In this document: positions 41,427 through 50,535 of the stretch, piece by piece
Layout of the letters: every line of letters begins with the position of its first letter
How positions within the stretch are numbered: position 1 is the stretch's first letter
DNA from: Treponema bryantii
Lineage (GTDB): Bacteria > Spirochaetota > Spirochaetia > Treponematales > Treponemataceae
Assembly: GCF_900111035.1 (NCBI RefSeq)
Contig: NZ_FOFU01000013.1
Span: forward strand, 1-64,000
Reading direction: 5' to 3'
DNA: 64,000 nucleotides
Translations under genes and position numbers: made by a program
Notes under the pieces: generated by a model
What the model saw: only the letters and a program-made list of their open reading frames with translations
Databases searched by the model: none
Told to the model about the DNA's origin: nothing

Positions 41427-42305
41427 ATGAAACGAATTTTTGTAACTCTAGCTACTATCTTAGTTTTTTCAATTACAGCCTTTTCTCAGGATGCAACAAT
41501 TTATCTCTGGCGTAATGTAAAAGGCATGGAAAAACAGCCTTCTGTTATGTTCATGCATAAGGCAGAGAAGACTTCATCTGAAACTAATGCAGCAGTAATT
41601 GTATGTCCGGGCGGAAGTTATCATCATCTTGGGCTTAAGGGCGAAGGAAACACAACTGCCACCTGGTTTGCAAAAAATGGAGTTACAGCATTTGTATTAA
41701 AATACCGTACTGCAGAAAGTTTTTACCATCACCCTGCCATGCTGCAGGATATACAGAGAGCAATTCAACTTGTCCGTGAAAATGCAGCAGAATGGAATAT
41801 TGATCCTAACAAAGTTGGTGTAATCGGATTTTCTGCCGGCGGACATCTTGTAACTATGGCCGGAGAGTTTTTTGAAACTCATAATGAAATTGAAAAACTT
41901 GGAATCCAAACTAACGTTAGTTTGCGTCCAGATTTTGTAATTCCAGTTTATCCAGTTGTTACAATGCAGGATGATATTGCACACCGCTGGTCACGCAACA
42001 GTCTTTTAGGTTCTGGCAAAAAAAATCAGACTCAGGAACGCAAAGATGAGTTCTCGATAGAAATGAATGTACCGGACAATATGCCGCCAACTTATGTAGT
42101 TGTCTGCAAAGATGACCCGGTTGTAATTTATGAGAATTCATTCCGTCTTTATGATGCCCTTCAGGCAAAAAAAATACCGAGCCGCCTTGCAGTTTATGAC
42201 TGGGGCGGACACGGTTTTGGAATGAAAGACAATGCCTTTATGAAAGAGTTCCACTGGAACCAGGCTCTCAAAGAGTGGCTCGTGGAACTCGGTGTTATGA
42301 ATTGA
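41427..42305 (+). CDS. Secreted alpha/beta hydrolase, probable carbohydrate esterase
   Basis: A 292-residue protein with a signal peptide (residues 1-20, ending AFSQ). Alpha/beta-hydrolase motifs are VCPGGSYHHLGLKGEG (oxyanion region), the nucleophile elbow GFSAGGH (Ser near 137) and the C-terminal WGGHGFG with the catalytic His. Relatives remove acetyl groups from xylan or xylo-oligosaccharides, which fits the nearby GH10 xylanase; feruloyl esterase is also possible. The start is set at 41427 by signal peptide and promoter; an in-frame extension to 41199 runs back through the divergent gene. It abuts lon with no intervening base. Confidence 0.85.
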   Translation: MKRIFVTLATILVFSITAFSQDATIYLWRNVKGMEKQPSVMFMHKAEKTSSETNAAVIVCPGGSYHHLGLKGEGNTTATWFAKNGVTAFVLKYRTAESFYHHPAMLQDIQRAIQLVRENAAEWNIDPNKVGVIGFSAGGHLVTMAGEFFETHNEIEKLGIQTNVSLRPDFVIPVYPVVTMQDDIAHRWSRNSLLGSGKKNQTQERKDEFSIEMNVPDNMPPTYVVVCKDDPVVIYENSFRLYDALQAKKIPSRLAVYDWGGHGFGMKDNAFMKEFHWNQALKEWLVELGVMN

Positions 42306-44693
42306 TTATTTTATTCCCAACGCAATCTCAAGAACTTCATGCACATCACTTACAGGCATAAACTTTATGCCCTGCTTTACGTGTACAGGAATATCTTCGA
42401 GGTCGCGCTCGTTTGCCTTTGGAATAATAATTGTCTTAATCTTATTACGTTTTGCTGCAACAGTCTTTTCGCGGAGACCACCAATCGGCAGAACCTGACC
42501 AGTAAGTGAAAGCTCACCAGTCATTGCAAGATTAGGCTTAATCTTTTTGTTCATCAAAAGTGAAACAAAAGTTGTAGCCATTGTGATTCCAGCACTTGGT
42601 CCATCCTTTGGAGTAGCTCCTTCCGGAATATGAAGATGTACGATATTATCTTCAAACCACTTTGCATCTTTTACATTGCGCTCAAGAACAAACTTGCGAG
42701 CCCAGTCAAAAGCGATCTGGCTTGATTCCTTCATTACATCACCCATCTGACCTGTGAGTACAAGCCCACTCTTTCCGGCAAATGAAGATGATTCAATCAG
42801 AAGAGTATCGCCACCCATGCTTGTCCAGGCAAGACCAATTGCAGTTCCCGGTACGCTGGCAGTTTTTATCTGACTTTCGTCGAAGACAGGTTTTCCAAGA
42901 TATTTGAAAAGGTCTGGAGCGTCGAGGGTAATGGATGTTTCGGTTATTCCACCCTTCTTCTCGGCTTCAAAAACCATCTCAGTAACAATCTTACGATGAA
43001 TCTTATCAAGGCACTTTTCGTAATTGCGGACACCAGCTTCGCGGGCATATTCTTCCGCAATCTCAAGCAGTGCTGCCTTTGTATATTTTACCTGATTCTT
43101 TGCAAGTCCGTTTTTAGCAAGGTTCTTTGGAACAAGATACTTCTTCGCAATCTCAAGTTTTTCCTGATCAATATATCCGCTCAGGTGAATAATTTCGGCA
43201 CGGTCGAGCAATGGCTCAGGAACAGTATCCAGAGTATTTGCAGTCAGAATAAAGAACACATTCGAAATGTCATAAGGCAGGTCGAGATATGTATCACGGA
43301 AAGTAACATTCTGTTCCGGATCAAGAACTTCAAGCAATGCACTTGCAGGATCTCCGTTATGACTTGAGCCCATCTTATCAATTTCATCAATCATAAAAAC
43401 AGGAGTGCTGCTCTTTGTGATTTTGAGTCCCTGAATAATTTTTCCTGGCATAGCTCCAATGTATGTTCTGCGGTGACCTTTAATTTCTGCTTCATCACGC
43501 ATACCGCCAACTGAGAAACGGTAGAACGGTTTATTCATGGCATTTGCAATTGAACGGCCGATACTTGTCTTACCAACTCCCGGAGGTCCAACGAGAAGAA
43601 GAATAGAACCTTTGGCATCCTTCTTCATTTTGCGAACCGCAAGATATTCAACAATACGCTTTTTTACATCCTCAAGGCCAAAATGGTCGTCCTCGAGAAT
43701 TTTCTTTGCGCGGTTTAAATCATAATCATCAACAGCAGGAACCTTCCATGGAAGCTGGGTAATCAGTTCAAGATAATTACGTGTAACAAGCCACTCAGAA
43801 GAGTTCGGATCCATCATTGAAAGTTTTGAAAGCTCACTCTCAACAGTTTCCTTGATTTCACCTTCAAAGGCCAGTTCTTCAATCTTCTTTTTGAACTTCT
43901 GATAGTCGGTTTCGTTTCCATCTGGAGTTTCGCCCAACTCTTCCTGAATTGAACGCATTTCCTCACGAAGGAAATACTCACGCTGATTTTTTTCAATCCG
44001 GTCATTAAGTTCATGCTGAATCTTTTTCTGAACTCTGAGCAGTTCCTGTTCTTTTTTGATGAACACAAGAACCTGCTCCATTCGCTGACGGACATTTACA
44101 GTTTCAAGAATCTTCTGCTGTTCATTTTTATCAACATTCAGAATTGATGCAATAAAGTCTGCAATCTTACCAGGATTATCAATATTAACCATATTGAGAC
44201 GCATTTCTTCCGAAAACAGAGGATTATTTTCACTAACCTCTTTCATTTCAGAAATAAGTGCGCGGGTAAGAGCCTTTACTTCAAATGTATTTGCTTCTTC
44301 ATCATCAAGATATTCAATTGCTGCAGCCATAGGAGCCGCATTATGCAGAACCTTTCTGATTTTGAAACGCTTTACTGTTGAAATAAAAATATTTATACCG
44401 CCATCCGGAAGGTTCACTTTTTTGATGATTCGGGCTGCTGTTCCAACCTTATGCAGGTCACTGATGGAAGGAGTTTCCGAATCATTTTTTAGCATTACGA
44501 TTCCGATAAAACCTTCATTTTCATACGCTTCTTCAACAACCTTTACGTCATCATTTGAGGTTATCATAAGAGGAGTAAAAATGCCTGGAAATATCGGCCG
44601 TCCGGCAAGCGGAATCAATGTTAATTTATTAGGGAGAATCTGATCTGTTGGGATTATAGAGTTCTCTGACGAATTATCATCTTTATTGTTCAT
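42306..44693 (-). CDS. lon: ATP-dependent Lon protease (LonA type)
   Basis: A 795-residue AAA+ protease. The N-terminal LON substrate domain (about 25-215) begins LIPLAGRPIFPG, followed by a coiled-coil linker. The ATPase has GPPGVGKTSIG (Walker A, near 370) and FMIDEIDKM (Walker B). The C-terminal protease domain carries the Ser-Lys dyad in PKDGPSAG and TVAAKRN. It degrades misfolded and regulatory proteins. The promoter is of the leaderless type. A 162-bp palindrome separates it from the kinase operon. Confidence 0.97.
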   Translation of the reverse strand: MNNKDDNSSENSIIPTDQILPNKLTLIPLAGRPIFPGIFTPLMITSNDDVKVVEEAYENEGFIGIVMLKNDSETPSISDLHKVGTAARIIKKVNLPDGGINIFISTVKRFKIRKVLHNAAPMAAAIEYLDDEEANTFEVKALTRALISEMKEVSENNPLFSEEMRLNMVNIDNPGKIADFIASILNVDKNEQQKILETVNVRQRMEQVLVFIKKEQELLRVQKKIQHELNDRIEKNQREYFLREEMRSIQEELGETPDGNETDYQKFKKKIEELAFEGEIKETVESELSKLSMMDPNSSEWLVTRNYLELITQLPWKVPAVDDYDLNRAKKILEDDHFGLEDVKKRIVEYLAVRKMKKDAKGSILLLVGPPGVGKTSIGRSIANAMNKPFYRFSVGGMRDEAEIKGHRRTYIGAMPGKIIQGLKITKSSTPVFMIDEIDKMGSSHNGDPASALLEVLDPEQNVTFRDTYLDLPYDISNVFFILTANTLDTVPEPLLDRAEIIHLSGYIDQEKLEIAKKYLVPKNLAKNGLAKNQVKYTKAALLEIAEEYAREAGVRNYEKCLDKIHRKIVTEMVFEAEKKGGITETSITLDAPDLFKYLGKPVFDESQIKTASVPGTAIGLAWTSMGGDTLLIESSSFAGKSGLVLTGQMGDVMKESSQIAFDWARKFVLERNVKDAKWFEDNIVHLHIPEGATPKDGPSAGITMATTFVSLLMNKKIKPNLAMTGELSLTGQVLPIGGLREKTVAAKRNKIKTIIIPKANERDLEDIPVHVKQGIKFMPVSDVHEVLEIALGIK

Positions 44694-44699
44694 ACTTTT

Positions 44700-44729
44700 A
44701 ATATACTGATTTTTCTATTAAATCGTCAA
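44700..44729 (-). promoter_or_regulatory. Promoter of lon, leaderless geometry
   Basis: TTGACG (44724-44729) and TATATT (44700-44705) are 18 bases apart on the minus strand. The -10 ends six bases before the lon ATG (44693) and no Shine-Dalgarno is present. No CIRCE-type heat-shock repeat is seen. Confidence 0.65.
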
Positions 44730-44734
44730 ATAAA

Positions 44735-44896
44735 ACTAAAAAAACGGTGATTGTGGGACGCAGACAAGAAAAGGGAAAGGGGGGCCCCGGGTCGAGATAA
44801 AATCGAGCGAAGTGAGATTTTGTCTCGGGGGTACCTGGGGGGATTCCTATTCCCTTTTTTGCCGTCGCTGGGACCCGCAATCACCGTTTTTTTAGT
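44735..44896. repeat. 162-bp intergenic palindrome between lon and the kinase gene
   Basis: The outer arms ACTAAAAAAACGGTGATTG (left) and CAATCACCGTTTTTTTAGT (right) are exact reverse complements. Inside lie GGGAAAGGGG against CCCC-rich runs and an inner hairpin GAGATAAAATC...GATTTTGTCTC. The right arm contains the kinase stop codon. On the minus strand the left arm ends in a T-run, so the block also works as a terminator for the kinase operon. It is unlike the three-copy repeat family. Confidence 0.85.
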
Positions 44897-46556
44897 TTGA
44901 GATTTCTGGTAATAATTCCGAAGAAATAATAAGTTCATCCTGATACCAATCGATTAAAAGAGAGAATTCTTCACCCTGATATCCTTCGCGTTCTGTTCTG
45001 ATTTTCCATACAGTTCCAGATTCCAGATTTTCTTCTTCAATCTCAGCCAAAGGAATCCACTTATTCTTATAGAAGATTTTGAATTCTGTTTCTTCAGTGA
45101 TATCTTCACCTGTTACACTATCTGAAGCAAAAGTCTTTATAGTAAGATTTCTTTTTGTATTTTTAAGGAAATCACAGGTAATATCAACATCATCATCGCC
45201 AACAGAAAAACTCTTCCACCATACATAAGGTCCAACGACAACCTTAACACGGTAACTTCCATTTTTCAGGAAAACAGGACGCATACTGTAAGTTTTATTG
45301 CGACCGGCAGGTCTGGAAGCTATCAGACGTTTTTTTGCAGAACTGAACATCAGTTTTTCATAAAAAGCTGAGCCCTGTTCATAGAAGGTTCTGTGGGTTC
45401 CCTGAACTTCAGGAATCTTATCTCCATCATTTTCAAAGAAAAATGCTCGTGCCGGAAGGTCGAGATTTTCGGACAAAGCTCGCGGCATTTCTACTTCTAT
45501 GCTTACCTGACTGTACCATTTTGAAAGCACAGTTTCATGAATAAAACCACTGTACCATAAACCTGCAAAAACAGCAGCAGCAGCAAAAACTCCCAGCACA
45601 GAACGTCTTACAATACGACGAGCACGGTCCTTTACTGCCAGTGCTTCAGGAGCAAAGGTATACTGCTTTGTTGTTACTACTGATTTTGCCAGCTGAACAC
45701 GGAGTTCATGTGTATCATAATGGCTGAGATATCTTTTTACCTGACGTAACACAGCATCTATAGACTGGTAGCGGGCTTTTGCCTTAGGTCGAATCATTTT
45801 ATGAATCAGGCGGCAGATATCTTTCGGCACAGTTTTGTCAATTTTCCGTGGACTTATATAACGGCCCTTTTTAATCACCGCAAGAGTTTCAAGCGACAGA
45901 GTTCCCGGGTAAGGCTTAGTACCGGTAACCATTTCATAAAGCATAATGCCCAGCGCATAAATATCTGCACGGTGATCTACCCTTGCACTGTCTTCGAACT
46001 GCTCCGGAGGCATATATGCCGGCGTTCCTAACGCAACACCTGTCTGGGTTTTATCACTTCCCTCATCCGCGCCGCCTGCAGCGTGATCACTTGCAATACC
46101 AAAGTCTGCGAGCTTTATTTCGCCCCGCTTCGATAAAAGAATATTTCCCGGTTTAATATCGCGGTGTACAATTCCTTTTGAATGAGCATATTTTAAGGCA
46201 TAGCAGGCATCCTGCATAACAAGCATAGAAACCGGACATGGAATAGAAGTCTGTTTCTTTATGAGTGCATCCAGTGCTGTTCCGTCAACAAGTTCTTCCA
46301 CCATATAACGGTAGCCGCCTTCGGTGAAATAATCAAATAAGTGAACAATATACGGACTCTGTAAATCAAGCAGCAGCTGTGCTTCCTTTTTAAAACGACC
46401 GGCATCTCCTGCATGTCCTCTGGCTGTCATTTTTTTGATTACGACATAACGCTTCAAAGACGGATGAATTGCCTTATATACAACACCCATTCCACCCTTA
46501 GCGATAATTCCGAGAATCTTGTACTTTCCTATCATTGGAGGAAATTCGTCACTCAT
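44892..46556 (-). CDS. Membrane Ser/Thr protein kinase
   Basis: A 554-residue Hanks-type kinase. The kinase domain spans about 10-275, with GKYKILGIIAKGGMGVVYKA (P-loop), VIKK (Lys), HRDIKPGN (catalytic loop), DFG and APE-like YMPPEQF. One membrane segment lies at about 325-345 (VLGVFAAAAVFAGLW), followed by an extracytoplasmic beta-rich domain of about 200 residues with no recognised family. It overlaps the metallophosphoesterase by four bases (ATGA) and is co-transcribed with it and an FHA protein, a compact phospho-signalling set. Confidence 0.93.
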   Translation of the reverse strand: MSDEFPPMIGKYKILGIIAKGGMGVVYKAIHPSLKRYVVIKKMTARGHAGDAGRFKKEAQLLLDLQSPYIVHLFDYFTEGGYRYMVEELVDGTALDALIKKQTSIPCPVSMLVMQDACYALKYAHSKGIVHRDIKPGNILLSKRGEIKLADFGIASDHAAGGADEGSDKTQTGVALGTPAYMPPEQFEDSARVDHRADIYALGIMLYEMVTGTKPYPGTLSLETLAVIKKGRYISPRKIDKTVPKDICRLIHKMIRPKAKARYQSIDAVLRQVKRYLSHYDTHELRVQLAKSVVTTKQYTFAPEALAVKDRARRIVRRSVLGVFAAAAVFAGLWYSGFIHETVLSKWYSQVSIEVEMPRALSENLDLPARAFFFENDGDKIPEVQGTHRTFYEQGSAFYEKLMFSSAKKRLIASRPAGRNKTYSMRPVFLKNGSYRVKVVVGPYVWWKSFSVGDDDVDITCDFLKNTKRNLTIKTFASDSVTGEDITEETEFKIFYKNKWIPLAEIEEENLESGTVWKIRTEREGYQGEEFSLLIDWYQDELIISSELLPEISN

Positions 46557-47563
46557 TTTTTAATCTCCACTATATCCGTCTCCGGATTAAATTTTCTATC
46601 TGACTGCACTAATGCAATATTCTGTTTTCCTGGATTATGAAACTGAATGTATCGTCCATTCTGTAAAAGTTTATAATTTCCAGTTACCGGACGGTGTCCA
46701 CCCAGATATACATAATCATTTATCTGTGAAAGCTCGAATCCCTCACAAAGATTTTTTATTGTCCCTTCAGCACTTCCAATTGCTGCAGTTCCGTTATCTG
46801 TCCAGGTCAGGCCTTCCACAACCCCTTTTGTCAGACGTGCATTAACAAGTTCTTCACGCGTATAAGTTCTGAAAGGCTCAGCATGAGATACCACACATTT
46901 TTTTCCAAAATAAACCAGCGGTAAACTCTTTTCTACGCAATTCATCAGATAAAGAATATCATCTCCATAGAAGTCCTGTACAAAGACCATACCCATTTCA
47001 CCTTCATCTGCAAATTTCCTGAATGCATAATCACCGTCTCCGGTAGCATTCAGAATATTTTCATGATTTCCCTTCAGGATATGTACATAAGCTGGAAAAG
47101 CTTCTTTCAATTTTAAGAGTCCAGCCAGAAGACAAAGCCCTTCCTGCATTTCTGCTGAAAGCGCAGGACCTGTAAATATTCCATTATCAAATTCAACTGC
47201 AGCAGCTGCCCATCTTTCTCTTGTATGTCGTTCTGTATGAAGAATATCGCCGACACTTAAAAGTCTTACCCTTCTTGCAGAAAGAGCTTCAAAAACTGTC
47301 ATATCTTCATAAAGCTGATAATCAAGAATATTCATTAAAAAATATGGACGTGCATGTAAATCTGGAATTACAATCAGAGGAAGTTCATCTTCATGAAAAT
47401 CAACAAGTCCGCCTGTACTGTCATCCGATGCCTTTTGTCTATACTGTGTTTTTTCTTTTTCAAGACAATCTGAAGCCTGATTTAATAAATCGAAAAACTC
47501 ATCATAAGTCGGCAGAGTATTTGAGGTGAGAATAGTTTTTATTGTCTGATAAACTGAGTCCAA
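46553..47563 (-). CDS. Calcineurin-like metallophosphoesterase
   Basis: A 336-residue phosphoesterase. The metal-binding motifs are in order: PDLHARP (DxH), VGDILH (GD), GNHEN, VVSHAEP and GGHRP. The His in the last lines up with GxH. It may be a protein phosphatase that opposes the adjacent kinase; PPP-type phosphatases share these motifs, but the match is by motif only. The start is TTG at 47563 with AGGA upstream. It lies between the FHA gene (24-base gap) and the kinase (four-base overlap). Confidence 0.85.
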   Translation of the reverse strand: MDSVYQTIKTILTSNTLPTYDEFFDLLNQASDCLEKEKTQYRQKASDDSTGGLVDFHEDELPLIVIPDLHARPYFLMNILDYQLYEDMTVFEALSARRVRLLSVGDILHTERHTRERWAAAAVEFDNGIFTGPALSAEMQEGLCLLAGLLKLKEAFPAYVHILKGNHENILNATGDGDYAFRKFADEGEMGMVFVQDFYGDDILYLMNCVEKSLPLVYFGKKCVVSHAEPFRTYTREELVNARLTKGVVEGLTWTDNGTAAIGSAEGTIKNLCEGFELSQINDYVYLGGHRPVTGNYKLLQNGRYIQFHNPGKQNIALVQSDRKFNPETDIVEIKK

Positions 47564-47587
47564 AATTATTCCTGTATCTTAGTGTTT

Positions 47588-47932
47588 TTATGAAACCACA
47601 AGATTCATGTTACCGATTGAGATTTTGTCACCAGGATTTAATTTTACATATTTTTCATTTGGAATACGAACATCATTTATAAAAGTTCCGTTTGTACTTC
47701 CAACATCTTTAATAAAATATGCATCTTTAATCTTCTGGATCATTGCATGATGACGGCTTGCAAGCTTGTTGTCAACAACTACATCATTGTCTGTATCACG
47801 GCCAATTGTAATTTTTGCAACAAGTTCAACCTTTTTATGATTAAACATAAGGTAAGATGCAGGCTTACCTTCACCAAGAGAATCAAGATGTCGTCCTACA
47901 GGACTATTTGTTACTATTGTTGTATCACTCAT
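47588..47932 (-). CDS. FHA domain protein with N-terminal Thr-rich tail
   Basis: A 114-residue protein. The FHA fold (about 30-110) has the phosphothreonine-binding residues in ITIGRDTDND, ASRHHAMI and GSTNGTFIND. The N-terminal MSDTTIVTNSPVG contains adjacent threonines, resembling the phosphorylatable Thr motif of GarA/OdhI. The start is ATG 47932; a TTG 21 bases upstream is unlikely because the promoter lies between. It is first in the kinase-phosphatase operon and likely a kinase substrate or adaptor. Confidence 0.9.
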   Translation of the reverse strand: MSDTTIVTNSPVGRHLDSLGEGKPASYLMFNHKKVELVAKITIGRDTDNDVVVDNKLASRHHAMIQKIKDAYFIKDVGSTNGTFINDVRIPNEKYVKLNPGDKISIGNMNLVVS

Positions 47933-47938
47933 ACTTAA

Positions 47939-47967
47939 ATTATAGAACCTCAACTCATTATTCGCAA
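47939..47967 (-). promoter_or_regulatory. Promoter of the FHA-phosphatase-kinase operon, leaderless geometry
   Basis: TTGCGA (47962-47967) and a perfect TATAAT (47939-47944) on the minus strand are spaced by 17 bases. The -10 ends six bases before the ATG at 47932. Confidence 0.72.
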
Positions 47968-49086
47968 ATTATTTTTAAGAAGAACAAAAGGTTTAAAGAT
48001 TGGAATATCATCTGTAATTACATCTTTAAACATATTTAAGATCTTTTTCATCTCATTTTTACGGGATCTGTCCAGATCGGCATAGGCAGCGAGCATTCTT
48101 GCTGTAGCTTTCAATGCATCTTTTTCAATATCACTATTTGTTTTTGCCCCAGATGCTTCCAGAATACAGAACATTGTTTCTACAAAAGTCTTTTTCTGAG
48201 CAGGCTTAAGTTTATCTACCCATTCATTAAAAGCTTTATAAAAAATCCGGCTTTCTTCTGTAAATTCAGCTTCATTTATAAACTGAATTCCCATTACCTG
48301 CCAGTTCATTGCATCATGCTGCCAGAAGGCAAAGCCTTCGCTTCTTACTATTTCAAATGTCTTTGGATGATGAAAAATCATTCCTACAACCGAAAATCCT
48401 GGATAAAACGAATGAATCTTCTTTTCTACAGCCTTATATTCTTCAGATTCAAAAAAATCAGTTCCAAAACCCGGACCATCAAAATTATAAACTTCATCAA
48501 TCCGATTCTGAAGTTTCTTTCCACAGTTTACAGTTGTATTTATAACAAGATTTCCACCTTTAGAGTGTCCGACTAATACAAAATCCTTCTTAAAAGCTGC
48601 GGCTGCTTCATCAAAATATTCCAGAGCATCTTTTTGTGCAGGAATTTGCTCAAGCCAGGCAATATTAAAATCTTCTTTCCAGCCAACTATTGTATCGTCT
48701 GTGCCTCTAAAGGCAATTACAGGCTTTCCATCTATTAAATAAGTAACTGCTGCAAACTGCTCAACATTTTCTTCACTAAACAGATTTCTAAATCCGCATA
48801 ATTCAACATTCTTAAAACGAGGTGATTCTGCACATTTAAACATAAGTTCAGCAGTACGTTTGTTAATTAAAAATCCTATATTGATTCGCTCTTCATAATC
48901 AGGAGCATTTGAAAAGTCTTTTGCAACCTGAGCAAAGGTCTTTTTTTGTGTAAAACTCTCTGGCACTACTCTGTCGAAAATTGAATAGGTCAAATGAGCG
49001 AGAATTAAAGCATCAATTTTATTAAAAGGGACTGTTTCAAAAGATAAGTCACCTCTCCAATTCAAATAATCAAAAAAATCAGCCAT
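47950..49086 (-). CDS. DUF2974 (Mbeg1-like) alpha/beta hydrolase
   Basis: A 378-residue protein with a lipase-like nucleophile elbow GHSKGG (Ser near 180) and the preceding VIAFRGTDDTIVGWKEDF, both typical of the DUF2974/Mbeg1-like family. ATG 49086 is chosen because GAGG precedes it and the next residues, MADFFDYLNWRGDLSF, are the conserved start of the family; an in-frame extension to 49179 lacks a site. There is no signal peptide. The lipid substrate is unknown. It ends 17 bases before the FHA gene. Confidence 0.83.
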   Translation of the reverse strand: MADFFDYLNWRGDLSFETVPFNKIDALILAHLTYSIFDRVVPESFTQKKTFAQVAKDFSNAPDYEERINIGFLINKRTAELMFKCAESPRFKNVELCGFRNLFSEENVEQFAAVTYLIDGKPVIAFRGTDDTIVGWKEDFNIAWLEQIPAQKDALEYFDEAAAAFKKDFVLVGHSKGGNLVINTTVNCGKKLQNRIDEVYNFDGPGFGTDFFESEEYKAVEKKIHSFYPGFSVVGMIFHHPKTFEIVRSEGFAFWQHDAMNWQVMGIQFINEAEFTEESRIFYKAFNEWVDKLKPAQKKTFVETMFCILEASGAKTNSDIEKDALKATARMLAAYADLDRSRKNEMKKILNMFKDVITDDIPIFKPFVLLKNNLRIMS

Positions 49087-49102
49087 AAAAACCTCATTTT
49101 TA

Positions 49103-49108
49103 ATTATA
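49103..49108 (-). promoter_or_regulatory. Candidate -10 element of the DUF2974 gene
   Basis: A perfect TATAAT on the minus strand lies 16 bases before the ATG at 49086. The -35 is not convincing. Confidence 0.4.
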
Positions 49109-49122
49109 ATAGAATTTGATAA

Positions 49123-49151
49123 TTGAATTCCATATAACAACGGATTATAAT
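49123..49151 (+). promoter_or_regulatory. Promoter of the permease gene
   Basis: TTGAAT (49123-49128) and TATAAT (49146-49151) are spaced by 17 bases. The leader is about 27 nt and carries AAGGAG before the ATG at 49185. No purine riboswitch-like sequence is present. Confidence 0.7.
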
Positions 49152-49184
49152 TAAAAAAATACATACAAAAAGGAGTCAATCAAA

Positions 49185-50534
49185 ATGGATTTGATTTACG
49201 GAATCAAGGACAAGCCACGTTTTGGTAAGGTTGTGCTGTTTGCTTTGCAGCAGCTTCTCGCAATTATGGCAGCAACTATTGCTGTCCCAGCTATTATTGG
49301 ACACGGACTGACAGCTTCTGCTGCTCTTTTCGGTGCAGGTGTAGGTACAATTGTTTACCTTCTCTTCACAAAGAGTTCAAGCCCTGTTTTCTTAGGAAGC
49401 TCATTTGCTTTCATTGGTTCAATGTTCAGTGCATTTGCTGGAGCTGCAACTCTCGGCCTTTCTGAGCAGGCTGGCTATTGGGGTCTTATTATCGGTGCCC
49501 TTATGGCAGGACTTGTTTATGTAATCATTGCAATAATCGTTAAATTCTGTGGTGTAGAATGGATCAATAAACTTATGCCACCAGTAATCATTGGACCTAC
49601 AGTAGCAATTATCGGATTAAGTCTTTCTGGTAATGCAATTGGTGATCTTATGAAATCAAGTGTTGAAGGCGGAAGCACATATGTAGCTCTTATCTGCGGT
49701 CTTTTCACTCTCGCTATCACAATGCTTTTCTCTACTTATGGTAAAAAAGTTGGAAGACTGATTCCTTTTATTCTCGGTATTCTTGCAGGTTATCTTCTTG
49801 CAACTCTCTTTGCAATTATTGGTAATCTTATTGATAATCCTGCACTCATCGTAATCAACTACGGTGCTGTAAAAGCCCTCGACTTCTCTAAGTTCTCAGG
49901 CTATATTTCACTTCCAAACTTCACATTCCTTTTGGGTGGAACTGAAGGTCTTAAAGCTGTTTCTGGAAAATATCTATTGACTCTCTTCTCTGCTTATGTA
50001 CCAGTTGCATTTGTTGTATTTGCAGAACACCTTGCTGACCACAAAAACCTTTCTGCAATTGTAGGAAAAGATCTTCTTAAAGAACCTGGTCTTACAAGAA
50101 CTCTTCTTGGTGATGGTGTTGGTACAATCGTAAGTACAGCTTTCGGTGGTTGTCCAAACACAACTTATGGAGAATCTATTGGATGTGTTGCTATTACACG
50201 AAATGCTTCAACAATCTCTATCTGGGGATGTGCAATCATCTGTATTATCTTCTCTATGATTTCTCCACTCGTAGCTTTCCTTGAGACAATTCCTAACTGT
50301 GTAATGGGTGGCGTTTGTGTTGCCCTCTACGGATTCATTGCCGTTTCAGGTTTCAAGATGTTCCAGTCTGTAGACCTCAACAAGAACAAGAACCTCTTCG
50401 TAGCATCTGTAATCTTTATTACTGGTGTAGGTGGAATGGTAGTAAGCTTCGGCGCAGTTGAAATCAGAACTGTTGCTTGCGCGTTGATTCTTGGTATTTT
50501 AACTAATTTGATGTTGTCTAAAGAAGACGCTTAA
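49185..50534 (+). CDS. Uracil/xanthine permease (NCS2 family)
   Basis: A 449-residue membrane protein with about 14 segments. NCS2 landmarks are FALQQLLAIMAATIAVPAI at the N-terminus, PVFLGSSFAFIGSMF, VVFAEHLADHKNLS with the conserved Glu, and GGCPNTTYGESIG. It imports a nucleobase with protons or Na+. Uracil permeases and xanthine/uric acid permeases share these motifs, and the sequence alone favours the UraA type without settling it. AAGGAG lies before the ATG. Confidence 0.9.
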   Translation: MDLIYGIKDKPRFGKVVLFALQQLLAIMAATIAVPAIIGHGLTASAALFGAGVGTIVYLLFTKSSSPVFLGSSFAFIGSMFSAFAGAATLGLSEQAGYWGLIIGALMAGLVYVIIAIIVKFCGVEWINKLMPPVIIGPTVAIIGLSLSGNAIGDLMKSSVEGGSTYVALICGLFTLAITMLFSTYGKKVGRLIPFILGILAGYLLATLFAIIGNLIDNPALIVINYGAVKALDFSKFSGYISLPNFTFLLGGTEGLKAVSGKYLLTLFSAYVPVAFVVFAEHLADHKNLSAIVGKDLLKEPGLTRTLLGDGVGTIVSTAFGGCPNTTYGESIGCVAITRNASTISIWGCAIICIIFSMISPLVAFLETIPNCVMGGVCVALYGFIAVSGFKMFQSVDLNKNKNLFVASVIFITGVGGMVVSFGAVEIRTVACALILGILTNLMLSKEDA

Positions 50535-50535
50535 A

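Noticed and set aside
44735-44896. Palindrome region considered as CRISPR or tRNA-like
   Set aside because: There are no regularly spaced direct repeats and no cloverleaf; it is a single nested palindrome.
47933-47953. TTG at 47953 as start of the FHA gene
   Set aside because: The -10 element TATAAT lies between it and the ATG at 47932, and the TTG has no ribosome site.
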